Assembly: GCA_027352645.1 (NCBI GenBank)
Contig: DAIEIL010000078.1
Location: 1-16,600 of the forward strand
Direction of reading: 5' to 3'
Origin: Rhodobiaceae bacterium
GTDB taxonomy: Bacteria > Pseudomonadota > Alphaproteobacteria > Parvibaculales > Parvibaculaceae
DNA length: 16,600 nucleotides
Shown: one piece after another, positions 1-6,565 of the stretch
Numbering within the stretch: the first letter of the stretch is position 1
Layout: each line of letters begins with the position of its first letter
Made by a program: the position numbers and the translations under genes
The notes under the pieces: generated by a model
Seen by the model: the letters and a program-made list of their open reading frames with translations, nothing else
Databases searched by the model: none
What the model was told of the DNA's origin: nothing

Positions 1-200
1 AGCGGTGTCGCGACCGCCGAGGCCATCGTTTCCGGGTCGGCGCCGGGAAGCGAGGCGGAGACGGAGATCGTCGGAAAATCGACGGCGGGCAATTCGCTCG
101 TCGGCAACTGCATGTAGCCGAAGGCGCCGAAGAGCACGACCGCGACCATGACGAGCGTCGTCATGACCGGGCGGTGGATGAAGACCTCGGAAATATTCAT
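1..200 (-). CDS. RND efflux transporter inner-membrane subunit, N-terminal fragment (left edge)
   Basis: The reverse strand encodes the first 66 residues of an RND-family proton-driven multidrug or solvent exporter of the AcrB/MdtB type, which spans the inner membrane and joins the adaptor and an outer-membrane channel. The start reads MNISEVFIHRPVMTTLVMVA, the usual opening of this family: an amphipathic helix with the HRPV signature, then the first membrane segment (about residues 11-28). The typical periplasmic stretch with LPTSELPAVDFPTISVSAS follows. The ATG overlaps the TGA stop of the adaptor gene (shared ATGA at 197-200), so the two are translationally coupled. The rest of the gene lies outside the window; its substrate cannot be told from this piece. 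Confidence 0.93.
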   Translation of the reverse strand, partial: MNISEVFIHRPVMTTLVMVAVVLFGAFGYMQLPTSELPAVDFPTISVSASLPGADPETMASAVATP

Positions 201-1360
201 GAGGCCGCCGGTCCCTTCGCAGCGATCTTGACGCCCATGCCCGGCGCGACGCGAAGCTGGCCGTCAACGATCACGTTTTCGCCTTCCGTCACCGCCCCGT
301 CGATGGCGGTGAGGTCGCCGGCCTGATCGAGCACGGTGATGTTGCGCAGTTCGACTTTCATCGCGGGGGTGACGACATAGACATATTGTCCATCCTGACC
401 GGTATTCACCGCGTCGCGCGGAACCGCGATCACCCGCTTCAGATCGTCGATGCGGACGCGCACATCGACATATTCGCCGGGCACGAGCCGCATGTCGGCG
501 TTGTCATAGGTGGCGCGAAGTTCGATCGTGCCGCTTGCCGCGTTGATCGTGTTGCCGATGAAGTCGATCGGCGCGACGACCTCGCCGTCTTTCTCGCCAT
601 GCGTCTTGAGCGAAGCAACAAGGCTCTTGCTTGCCAATGCCTGCTGGAGCTTCGGCAGGTTCTGCTGGGCGAGCGCGAAGGAGATTTTCACCGGCTGGAT
701 CTGCGTCACGGTGACGAGCGGCGTTCCGCTCGCAGAGGTGATGATGTTGCCGACATCGACGAGATAGGGCCCCGTCTTGCCGTCGATGGGCGAACGGATT
801 TCGGTGTAGCCGAGTTGCAACTCTGCCTGATCGACGGCGGCGCGGTCCGCGGCAACGGTGCCCGCCAGCGCCTTCGACTGGGCGATCGCCGCGTCGCGCG
901 TCTGCTCGGAGACATAGCCGTTCTTGACGAGCTTGTTGGCGCGGCCGAGGTCGAGCTGCGCGTTGGCGAGCTGCGCCTCGTCGCGCTGGAGGTTCGCGCG
1001 CGCGGCGCGGAGCGCTGCCTCGTAGGGTGCGCGATCGATCTGGAAGAGGAGGTCGCCCTTGCGGACGAGCTGCCCTTCCTTGAAGCCTGCGCCGACGATC
1101 TCCCCGTCGATGCGCGACTTCACCTGGACCGTGGCATTGGCGACGACCGTGCCAACCGCCTGCGCGTAAACGGGAATGTCGCGTCGCTGCGCCGGCGCAA
1201 TGGCGACGGAGGGCGTGTCCGCGCCCTTGCCCTTGTGCGATGCCTCGCCGACGAAATAATTGCGCGCCAGAAACCCCGCGACGAGGACGGCGCCTGCAAC
1301 GATGAGAATGATGCGGGGGGAGATCCTGCGGCTGCCGATACTCTTGCTATCACTGGTCAT
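197..1360 (-). CDS. RND efflux periplasmic adaptor (membrane fusion protein, MdtA/AcrA type)
   Basis: This 387-residue protein links an RND pump to its outer-membrane channel. In order it shows a short basic N-terminus, one membrane anchor (about residues 16-33), a biotinyl-lipoyl half with VKSRIDGEI near 80-88 and GDLLFQIDRAPYEA near 102-115, an alpha-helical hairpin (about 112-183), the second lipoyl half (GYTEIRSPIDG, 184-194), a beta-barrel region (about 220-305) and a C-terminal membrane-proximal domain. Length is normal for the family. The start at 1360 is preferred over an in-frame ATG at 1447 because the anchor then sits right after a short basic tail and a GGAAA lies just upstream. 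It is followed by the pump gene with a 4-base overlap. The promoter is probably in the 1361-1626 gap, where the TetR-type dyad lies. Confidence 0.94.
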   Translation of the reverse strand: MTSDSKSIGSRRISPRIILIVAGAVLVAGFLARNYFVGEASHKGKGADTPSVAIAPAQRRDIPVYAQAVGTVVANATVQVKSRIDGEIVGAGFKEGQLVRKGDLLFQIDRAPYEAALRAARANLQRDEAQLANAQLDLGRANKLVKNGYVSEQTRDAAIAQSKALAGTVAADRAAVDQAELQLGYTEIRSPIDGKTGPYLVDVGNIITSASGTPLVTVTQIQPVKISFALAQQNLPKLQQALASKSLVASLKTHGEKDGEVVAPIDFIGNTINAASGTIELRATYDNADMRLVPGEYVDVRVRIDDLKRVIAVPRDAVNTGQDGQYVYVVTPAMKVELRNITVLDQAGDLTAIDGAVTEGENVIVDGQLRVAPGMGVKIAAKGPAAS

Positions 1361-1555
1361 TGATTTTCCGCGCCATTTTGGGCCGCTCTCGCGCGTCCAA
1401 CGCGCGGACCGGTCGCTTCCCGTCGCGCGTCGGCAAGCGATCGCCATATTCGTCGTTATCGACCGCTCCGCGCTCCCCGGTCAATCGCGATGAGCGAAGC
1501 GGGAGGTGACTTCATGGAATTGTCATGCCTTGCCCCCGGACAGGGGGCAAAGCGC

Positions 1556-1584
1556 TTGACGGCGGCGGGTCCAATTTGTACTAA
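1556..1584 (+). promoter_or_regulatory. Candidate promoter for the DUF1348-TetR unit
   Basis: A TTGACG (1556-1561) is followed after 17 bases by TACTAA (1579-1584), a good -35 and a weak -10. The -10 lies inside the dyad at 1568-1601. On the opposite strand TTGGTC, 17 bases, TACAAA reads toward the adaptor gene, so a divergent pair of promoters covered by one operator is plausible. Assigned by eye only. Confidence 0.4.
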
Positions 1585-1601
1585 ACGGTACAAATTGGAC
1601 C
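1568..1601. promoter_or_regulatory. Large dyad, probable TetR-family operator
   Basis: GGTCCAATTTGTAC (1568-1581) is repeated exactly as its reverse complement at 1588-1601, with a 6-base TAAACG spacer. Part of the motif, CGGTACAAA (1586-1594), recurs in direct orientation at 1605-1613, 19 bases on, just before the ribosome site of the next gene. Size and position suit a TetR-type repressor operator. The likely ligand protein is the TetR encoded at 2100-2663. It sits between two divergent units and overlaps candidate -10 elements both ways. Confidence 0.72.
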
Positions 1602-1626
1602 AATCGGTACAAACAGGAGGGTTTCC

Positions 1627-2094
1627 ATGTCGCCGCGTCCGCCTCTGCCGCCCTTCACCGCCGAAACTGCCGCCCAAAAGGCTCGCCTTGCCGAAGACGC
1701 CTGGAACAGTCGCGACCCGTCGCGCGTCGCGCTCGCCTATACGGAGGGGAGCGTCTGGCGCAACAGGGCCGAGTTTGTGACGGGTCGGGCGGAGATCATC
1801 GAGTTTCTCAGCCGCAAGTGGCGCCGCGAAATCGAATATCGGCTCATCAAGGAAGTCTGGGCATATGAAGGAAATCGCATTGCCGTGCGCTTTGCCTATG
1901 AGTGGCGCGACGATTCCGGCCAATGGTTTCGGTCCTACGGCAATGAGAACTGGGAATTCGACGAGGAAGGCCTGATGCGTCGCCGCTTCGCCAGCATCAA
2001 CGATCTGCCCATCGCGGAAGACGAGCGCAGATTCCACTGGCCGCTCGGCACCCGGCCGTTGGGTCATCCGGGCCTTTCCGATCTGGGGCTTTGA
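1627..2094 (+). CDS. DUF1348 / NTF2-like (SnoaL-fold) protein
   Basis: The 155-residue product matches the DUF1348 group of the NTF2-like fold as I recall it. Family-typical stretches are AYTEGSVWRNRAEFVTGR (about 38-55), FLSRKWRREIEYRLIKE (60-76) and the very conserved FAYEWRDDSGQWFRSYGNEN (88-107) and LMRRRFASINDLPI (116-129). Such small proteins form a cone-shaped pocket; no enzyme activity is established for the group to my knowledge, so its substrate is unknown. A strong ribosome site (GGAGG, 1616-1620) precedes the ATG. It is the first gene of a two-gene unit with the TetR gene starting 5 bases after its stop, divergent from the efflux genes. Members of this group often lie next to TetR regulators, so it may be an inducible housekeeping or detoxification protein; that is inference. 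Confidence 0.85.
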   Translation: MSPRPPLPPFTAETAAQKARLAEDAWNSRDPSRVALAYTEGSVWRNRAEFVTGRAEIIEFLSRKWRREIEYRLIKEVWAYEGNRIAVRFAYEWRDDSGQWFRSYGNENWEFDEEGLMRRRFASINDLPIAEDERRFHWPLGTRPLGHPGLSDLGL

Positions 2095-2099
2095 GGTCG

Positions 2100-2663
2100 A
2101 TGTCCAGAAAACCCGTTGAACGTGGCGATCTGCCGCCGCTCCTTGCGGAGGTCTTTCGCAAGCATGGCTATGAGGGCGCGAGCCTGGCCCTCATCAGCGA
2201 GGCGACGGGCCTCGGCAAGGGGAGCCTCTACAACTTCTTTCCCGGCGGAAAGGAGGAGATGGCTGCCGCCGTGCTCGCCGACGTGGATGCATGGTTCGAG
2301 GGCAATGTCTTCGCGCCCCTGCGCGACAAAGCCGACGCGGAGACGGCCATTTCCGGCATGCTGGATGCCGTCGATGCCTATTTCCGCTCGGGTCGGCGCA
2401 TCTGTCTGGTGGGGGCCTTTGCTCTCGACGATGCGCGCAGCCGCTTCGCCGAGCGCATACGCGGCTATTTCGCGTCCTGGGTCGATGCGCTCGCCGCCGC
2501 GCTCGCGCGGGCAGGGCGGAAAGATGCCGCTGCGCTGGCCGAGGAGGCCGTGAGCCTCATTCAGGGCGCCATCGTTCTGTCGCGGGCGCTTGGCGATACG
2601 GGAACCTTCGACCGGACTATTCGGGGTCTGCGGAAGCGACTGACCGCCCGGCGGCAGGCGTAG
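2100..2663 (+). CDS. TetR/AcrR-family transcriptional regulator
   Basis: This 187-residue protein has the TetR plan: an N-terminal helix-turn-helix (about residues 10-56) with EVFRKHGYEGASLALISEATGLGKGS-type spacing and the recognition-helix end SLYNFFPGGKEEM (42-54), then an all-helical ligand domain to the C-terminus. The FPGGKEE form resembles the LmrA/YxaF branch, regulators of drug efflux in other bacteria. ATG at 2100 is chosen; an in-frame TTG at 2091 overlaps the upstream stop and has no better ribosome site. It is co-transcribed with the DUF1348 gene and should bind the dyad at 1568-1601, repressing its own unit and probably the divergent RND pump. The inducing ligand is unknown. Confidence 0.93.
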   Translation: MSRKPVERGDLPPLLAEVFRKHGYEGASLALISEATGLGKGSLYNFFPGGKEEMAAAVLADVDAWFEGNVFAPLRDKADAETAISGMLDAVDAYFRSGRRICLVGAFALDDARSRFAERIRGYFASWVDALAAALARAGRKDAAALAEEAVSLIQGAIVLSRALGDTGTFDRTIRGLRKRLTARRQA

Positions 2664-2728
2664 AGCCGCTCCGCTTCGCTCCCGGCCTAGGTGCTTCGCG
2701 GCGTATTGCCTCGGCGCTGCGATAGATA

Positions 2729-2745
2729 TTGCAAATCATTCGCAA
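2729..2745. promoter_or_regulatory. Probable Fur box
   Basis: TTGCAAATCATTCGCAA is an imperfect dyad (arms TTGCAAAT and ATTCGCAA, 7 of 8 positions complementary about a central C) and looks like the Fur-site form common in proteobacteria (TTGCRAATnATTYGCAA-like). It lies 75 bases upstream of the chosen start of an iron-acquisition unit, which is where an iron repressor should act. I could not assign a convincing -35/-10 pair around it. Confidence 0.7.
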
Positions 2746-2819
2746 ACACGATAGCCAACAGGTTCATAGAGGCAACATGCCGTGCGGTGCGCAGTGCCGG
2801 ATTTGGTTGGTTACGGGTC

Positions 2820-4301
2820 ATGGTCATCATAGACACGAGGTCGAGCAGGGGCGGGGCGGGCGGTGGCCGCGCGGGCGCGCAGGGCCCGGAAATCTGGTTT
2901 CGGTCGGGCACTGAGCGGCCGGGACTCTTTCCTGGTCTGGCCCGCGTGCTTGAAGCCTTCTTCACCCGCTACCGCAAATTCCTGCCCTACGTTCATCTGG
3001 GCATGTTCGTCGCCTTCCTCGTCGCTATCGTCCTTCCGCTCTTCCTTCCGCTTCCCCCGGAAGACGCGACGCCGCTCAACAATTTCACGGTCGCCGTCAA
3101 TTTCGCCTTCTGGGGCATCTGGTTCCCGCTCGTCTTCCTTTCGGTGATCTTCACCGGACGCAGCTGGTGCGGCGTGCTCTGTCCGATGGGCGCGGCGTCG
3201 GAATGGGCGAACAAGGTCGGCTTGCAGCGGCAGATCCCGCGCTGGATCAAATGGGAAGGCACGCCCATCGTCAGCTTTCTCATCATCACCATTCTCGGCC
3301 AGACGGTCGGCGTGCGCGATCATCCGCTCGGCATTGCCGAGGTCTTCGGCGGCACGCTGCTCGCGGCCATCACGATGGGCTTCATCTATGGCCGCAAGAA
3401 GCGCGCATGGTGCCGTCACGCCTGTCCCATCGGGTTGCTGCTCGGTGTCTTCTCGCGCCTCGGCGCGGTGCAGTTCGCGCCCAAGAGCAAGCATCCGGGC
3501 GGTGACGCCTATGCCGAGCGCGGCATCTGCCCTACCATGATTTCGATCCCGCGCAAGGAAGAGTCGCGCCACTGCATCGAGTGCTTCCGCTGCGTGAAAC
3601 CGTCCTCGCCCGGCGGTCTCTTCCTGCGTCTGCGTACGCCCGGCGAGGAGGTCGCGAAGATCCGCGACCACAATCCGAACGCCGCCGAAGTCTGGTTCCT
3701 TTTCGTCGGCACGGGCGCGGCGCTGGGCGGCTTCCTCTGGCTCATCCTGCCGAGCTATCAGACGTGGCGCATGGCGCTCGGCACATGGGCAATCGACCAC
3801 AACATGTTCTGGGTCGGCGAGCCGGGTCCGTGGTGGCTGATGAGCGTGCATCCGGAAGCGCGCGAGGTTTTCACCTGGCTCGATTTCACGATGATCGTCG
3901 GCTACATGCTCGGCTGGGCCACGCTTCTCGCCGCGGGTCTCGCGCTCGCGACCGGTCTTTCGTCTTGGATCGCCGGACGCCTCGGTGGCGAAGGCAGCTT
4001 CCGCGCGCGCTTCGTCGAACTCGGTTATCAGTTCGCGCCGGTGGCGATGGTTTCGCTTCTTCTCGGCCTCGGCGGCAAGCTCTTCGACACTGCCGTGGCA
4101 GCTGGCGCGCCCGCCGCTCTTGTCGGCGATTTCAAGGCCGCGCTTCTCGCCGGCGCAACGCTTTGGGGCCTCGTGCTCGGTGCCCGCATTCTCGCGCGTC
4201 AGGGCGTCCCGTTTTATTCCCGGCTGCTCGCCCTCGCCCCCGGCCTCGCGGGCAGCATCTTCATCGTCTTTTCCTGGTGGCCCGCCGTCGTGGGCGCCTG
4301 A
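2820..4301 (+). CDS. NosR/CcoG-like membrane 4Fe-4S protein of an iron-uptake unit
   Basis: A 493-residue polytopic inner-membrane protein with cytoplasmic-type Fe-S motifs. I see hydrophobic segments near residues 58-80, 95-112, 148-163, 178-190, 290-312, 353-380, 405-423, 435-457 and 468-490. Two CxxxCP motifs (C117/C121 in WCGVLCPMG, C198/C202 in WCRHACPIG) are the mark of the NosR/NapH-type membrane ferredoxins, and C237 plus C252xxC255xxC258 give a further cluster site. Such proteins pass electrons across or into the membrane. Here it precedes a P19 iron-binding protein, behind a Fur box, so a role in reducing or moving iron is likely but inferred. Start 2820 is uncertain (weak ribosome site); an in-frame GTG at 2691 would place the Fur box inside the gene and is unlikely. 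Confidence 0.85.
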   Translation: MVIIDTRSSRGGAGGGRAGAQGPEIWFRSGTERPGLFPGLARVLEAFFTRYRKFLPYVHLGMFVAFLVAIVLPLFLPLPPEDATPLNNFTVAVNFAFWGIWFPLVFLSVIFTGRSWCGVLCPMGAASEWANKVGLQRQIPRWIKWEGTPIVSFLIITILGQTVGVRDHPLGIAEVFGGTLLAAITMGFIYGRKKRAWCRHACPIGLLLGVFSRLGAVQFAPKSKHPGGDAYAERGICPTMISIPRKEESRHCIECFRCVKPSSPGGLFLRLRTPGEEVAKIRDHNPNAAEVWFLFVGTGAALGGFLWLILPSYQTWRMALGTWAIDHNMFWVGEPGPWWLMSVHPEAREVFTWLDFTMIVGYMLGWATLLAAGLALATGLSSWIAGRLGGEGSFRARFVELGYQFAPVAMVSLLLGLGGKLFDTAVAAGAPAALVGDFKAALLAGATLWGLVLGARILARQGVPFYSRLLALAPGLAGSIFIVFSWWPAVVGA

Positions 4302-4333
4302 GCTTCTTCGTTCACGTCAAAAGGACCGATGCC

Positions 4334-4876
4334 ATGACATCTCTGAAACAGCGTCTCGCGGTCTTGCCGCTCGCCTTGTCGCTCGCGGCGATTGCCACGC
4401 CCTCCCTTGCGGGCGAAGTGGCCGTCGGCAATCCGGTCGAGAAGAACGGCATGAACATCGCCGCCGTCTATCTGCAGTCGGTCAAGATGGCGCCGGACCT
4501 TCCCGGCATGGACAAGCCGACCGACATTCACCTCGAAGCAGACATCAAGGCACTGCATGGCAATGAGAACGGCTTCCGCGAGGATTCGTGGATTCCCTAT
4601 CTGACGGTCACCTACACGATCGAGAAGATCGGCTCGAACTGGAAGTCATCGGGCCTCTTCCTGCCCATGTGCGCCAATGACGGGCCGCACTATGGCGACA
4701 ACGTCAAGCTCGACGGCGCGGGCAAGTACAAGGTCACTTTCAACATTCAGCCGCCCGCCTATAACGGCTTCTACCATCACGTCGACAAGGAGACGGGCAC
4801 GAAGGAATGGTGGGAGCCCTTCCAGGTGTCCTGGGACTTCGCCTATGTCGGCACCGGCAAGAAGGGCGGCTACTGA
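4334..4876 (+). CDS. P19/FetP-type periplasmic iron-binding protein
   Basis: This 180-residue exported protein belongs to the P19 (Campylobacter) / FetP (E. coli) / Tp34 family, periplasmic dimers that bind iron or copper and help ferrous or ferric iron uptake. A signal peptide covers about residues 1-26 (cleavage near SLA-GE). The family's metal ligands appear conserved: H66-x-E68 in DIHLEADI, M112 and H119 in LPMCANDGPH (the Met-x6-His spacing of P19), and H148/H149 in GFYHHVD. AAGGA at 4321-4325 is a good ribosome site, 32 bases after the stop of the membrane Fe-S gene, so the two form one unit. The usual FTR1/FetM permease partner is not seen next to it. A terminator follows 25 bases after the stop. 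Confidence 0.93.
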   Translation: MTSLKQRLAVLPLALSLAAIATPSLAGEVAVGNPVEKNGMNIAAVYLQSVKMAPDLPGMDKPTDIHLEADIKALHGNENGFREDSWIPYLTVTYTIEKIGSNWKSSGLFLPMCANDGPHYGDNVKLDGAGKYKVTFNIQPPAYNGFYHHVDKETGTKEWWEPFQVSWDFAYVGTGKKGGY

Positions 4877-4901
4877 CGTCTCGCGATATGGCGCAATGAA
4901 A

Positions 4902-4935
4902 AGGCCCGCCGGAGATTTCCGGCGGGCCTCTTTGT
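4902..4935. terminator. Bidirectional intrinsic terminator
   Basis: A 12-base-pair perfect stem (AGGCCCGCCGGA at 4902-4913 with TCCGGCGGGCCT at 4918-4929) closes a 4-base GATT loop. TCTTTGT follows on the plus strand and TTTTCATT on the minus strand. It lies between the convergent ends of the P19 gene and the lipoprotein gene and can serve both. Confidence 0.88.
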
Positions 4936-4961
4936 CATAAGACGGTCGGCTCAGCGCAAGC

Positions 4962-5198
4962 TCAGCTGCACTTGCCGTCCTTCTTGCAACCCATATAGGC
5001 GCCTGCCGCCGCGCCCACTGCGCCGCCGACGATTGCGCCCGTGGCGAGGCTCGTGCCGGCGACCGCCGTCGCTGCAAGGCCGATCGCGCCGCCGATGGCG
5101 CCGCCCGAAAGGGCACCCTGAGTCGTGTTGTCCTGATTGGTGCAGGCAGTCGTACCCAAAAGCGCCAGTACCGCTACGATTGTCACTGCTTTTCTCAT
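4962..5198 (-). CDS. Small glycine-zipper lipoprotein
   Basis: A 78-residue protein with a short basic start and hydrophobic export signal ending in LLGTTAC (C19 as the probable lipid-modified cysteine; the -3 residue is Thr rather than the usual Leu). A low-complexity hydrophobic stretch of Gly/Ala repeats (about 29-69, pattern GGAIGGAIG and GGAVGAAAG) follows, typical of glycine-zipper outer-membrane lipoproteins of the SlyB/YMGG type. The end carries C71 and C77 in a basic GCKKDGKCS tail. A GGAGG ribosome site (5204-5208, reverse strand) sits 5 bases before the ATG. It stands alone, convergent with the iron unit. Its function is not known; such proteins are often linked to envelope integrity. 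Confidence 0.85.
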   Translation of the reverse strand: MRKAVTIVAVLALLGTTACTNQDNTTQGALSGGAIGGAIGLAATAVAGTSLATGAIVGGAVGAAAGAYMGCKKDGKCS

Positions 5199-5337
5199 CG
5201 AAACCTCCGTGCATGCGCCCCCCTCAGAGCGCGAACCTTTCAGCGACGCGAATCGCTTCCGGCCGCTTCGCTAAGATCGAAGGCTCGCAGTCATTCCGGT
5301 CGAGAATGTGGCTGAAATCTGGCAATAAGGCGGACTT

Positions 5338-6108
5338 GTGTTGAAGCCCTTGCTCGCGGAAACTCCCGGCGTGACCAGATCAAGACCCTCATCGAGGCCC
5401 GGCCGAGCGGCGCGGCGGCCCGCCAAAGCGCCCCGCAGCAGGTTCCGCAGAGTGGTCGGCAATCTCCTGCTGCTGCTCTTCGTCGCTCCGGCGCTGGTCA
5501 TTCTTCTCTATCGCATCGTCCCGCCGCCGGTGACGCCCCTGATGCTCATCCGTCTGATCGAGGGTTATGGCCTCTCGAAGGACTGGGTGCCGCTCTCGCA
5601 GATTTCGCCCAATCTTCAGCGCGCCGTCATTGCCTCCGAGGACGCGAAATTCTGCCGGCATCGCGGTTTCGACTGGGACGCGGTCGACAATGCGATCGAG
5701 CGATTGCAGCAGAAACATCGGCGCGTGCTGGGCGCCAGCACCATCAGCATGCAGACCTCGAAGAATCTCTTTCTCTGGCCGGGGCGCACCTTCCTGCGCA
5801 AGGGCGGCGAGGCCTATCTGACCGTCTGGCTCGAAGCGCTGCTGCCGAAGAAGCGCATTCTCGAACTCTATCTGAACGAGATTGAATGGGGCCCGGGGAT
5901 CTATGGTGCGGAAGCTGCGGCGCAGGCCTATTTCGGCGTGAGTGCGGCCCGGCTCACGTCCCATCAGGCTGCGCTGCTGGCGGCAGTGTTGCCAAACCCG
6001 CTCAAATGGCATCCCGACCAGCCGGGCGACTGGACTCGCGCCCGTGCCTATACGATCGAGGCGCGCATGCAAAGCGTGGCGCTGGGCAAAAACACGCCCT
6101 GTCCGTGA
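5338..6108 (+). CDS. mtgA: Monofunctional biosynthetic peptidoglycan transglycosylase
   Basis: A family GT51 enzyme (256 residues) that polymerises lipid II into glycan strands on the outer face of the inner membrane. It has an Arg/Pro-rich cytoplasmic tail (about 13-40), one membrane anchor (41-60) and the GT51 domain. The signature motifs are present: ASEDAKFCRHRGFDWDA (99-115) with the catalytic glutamate E101, GASTISMQTSKNLFLWPGR (132-150), KKRILELYLNEIEWGPGIYG (171-190) and AAQAYFG (194-200). There is no transpeptidase domain, so it is MtgA rather than a class A PBP. The GTG start at 5338 has AAGG seven bases upstream; a GTG at 5371 is also possible. It is convergent with the Tat small-subunit gene, only 14 bases apart. 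Confidence 0.95.
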   Translation: MLKPLLAETPGVTRSRPSSRPGRAARRPAKAPRSRFRRVVGNLLLLLFVAPALVILLYRIVPPPVTPLMLIRLIEGYGLSKDWVPLSQISPNLQRAVIASEDAKFCRHRGFDWDAVDNAIERLQQKHRRVLGASTISMQTSKNLFLWPGRTFLRKGGEAYLTVWLEALLPKKRILELYLNEIEWGPGIYGAEAAAQAYFGVSAARLTSHQAALLAAVLPNPLKWHPDQPGDWTRARAYTIEARMQSVALGKNTPCP

Positions 6109-6122
6109 TCCGGATGGAGAGT

Positions 6123-6563
6123 TCAGCCCTCGTGCGCCGGTTCGGCTTCGGCGGGTGCGGTGCCGAGGCTTGCCGCGGCGAGCGCGCAGAGTTCCGCCTC
6201 GGTGCGTGAAATCTGCCAGCCGGCGATCTCCACCATATCGTCATGCATGAATTCATCGCGCACCCGCGCCCCGATGGCGGCGCGCATCACGTCAGGCGAG
6301 TCGCCTGGATGCCAGCCATGCGAGCGCAGTCGCTTGGCGATCTTCTGCGCGAAGGTGGAGGTGTTCCCGCTGCGCTCGGTCGACACCATCCATTGCCGTC
6401 CGACCTCGGCGGCCCGCGCCGGATCGGCAAGCGTGGCGATGAGTTCGTCGGCAAGCGTCTGCCGCTCGCGGTCGAGTAGCGGCAATGCTGCGGGGAGTGC
6501 GGCCGCTGCGAGGCCGGCGCCGGTCAGGACCAGAAGCTGACGGCGAGAGATGGCGTCCGACAT
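6123..6563 (-). CDS. Tat-signal small protein partner of a GMC oxidoreductase
   Basis: This 146-residue protein begins with a twin-arginine type signal (SRRQLLVLTGAGLAAAALPA, residues 6-25), so it should be exported folded. The mature part is helical and has a GWQISRTEAELCALA segment (115-129) like that of small proteins found beside GMC oxidoreductases. It starts 2 bases after the stop of the GMC gene with a GAGGGG ribosome site, so it is the second gene of that unit. By analogy with the gluconate-2-dehydrogenase and related complexes, where a small Tat-signal subunit carries the large flavoprotein across the membrane, it is probably subunit-3-like. I could not confirm membership of the Gluconate_2-dh3 family by eye. 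Confidence 0.7.
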   Translation of the reverse strand: MSDAISRRQLLVLTGAGLAAAALPAALPLLDRERQTLADELIATLADPARAAEVGRQWMVSTERSGNTSTFAQKIAKRLRSHGWHPGDSPDVMRAAIGARVRDEFMHDDMVEIAGWQISRTEAELCALAAASLGTAPAEAEPAHEG

Positions 6564-6565
6564 CG

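Noticed and set aside
2691..2819. GTG at 2691 as the start of the Fe-S membrane protein
   Set aside because: It would put the Fur box inside the coding region and adds a Cys/Arg-rich leader before the expected N-terminus.
2811..3851. 346-residue minus-strand frame opposite the Fe-S membrane protein
   Set aside because: Charged, repetitive composition and overlap with a gene that has conserved cysteine motifs and membrane segments; a shadow.
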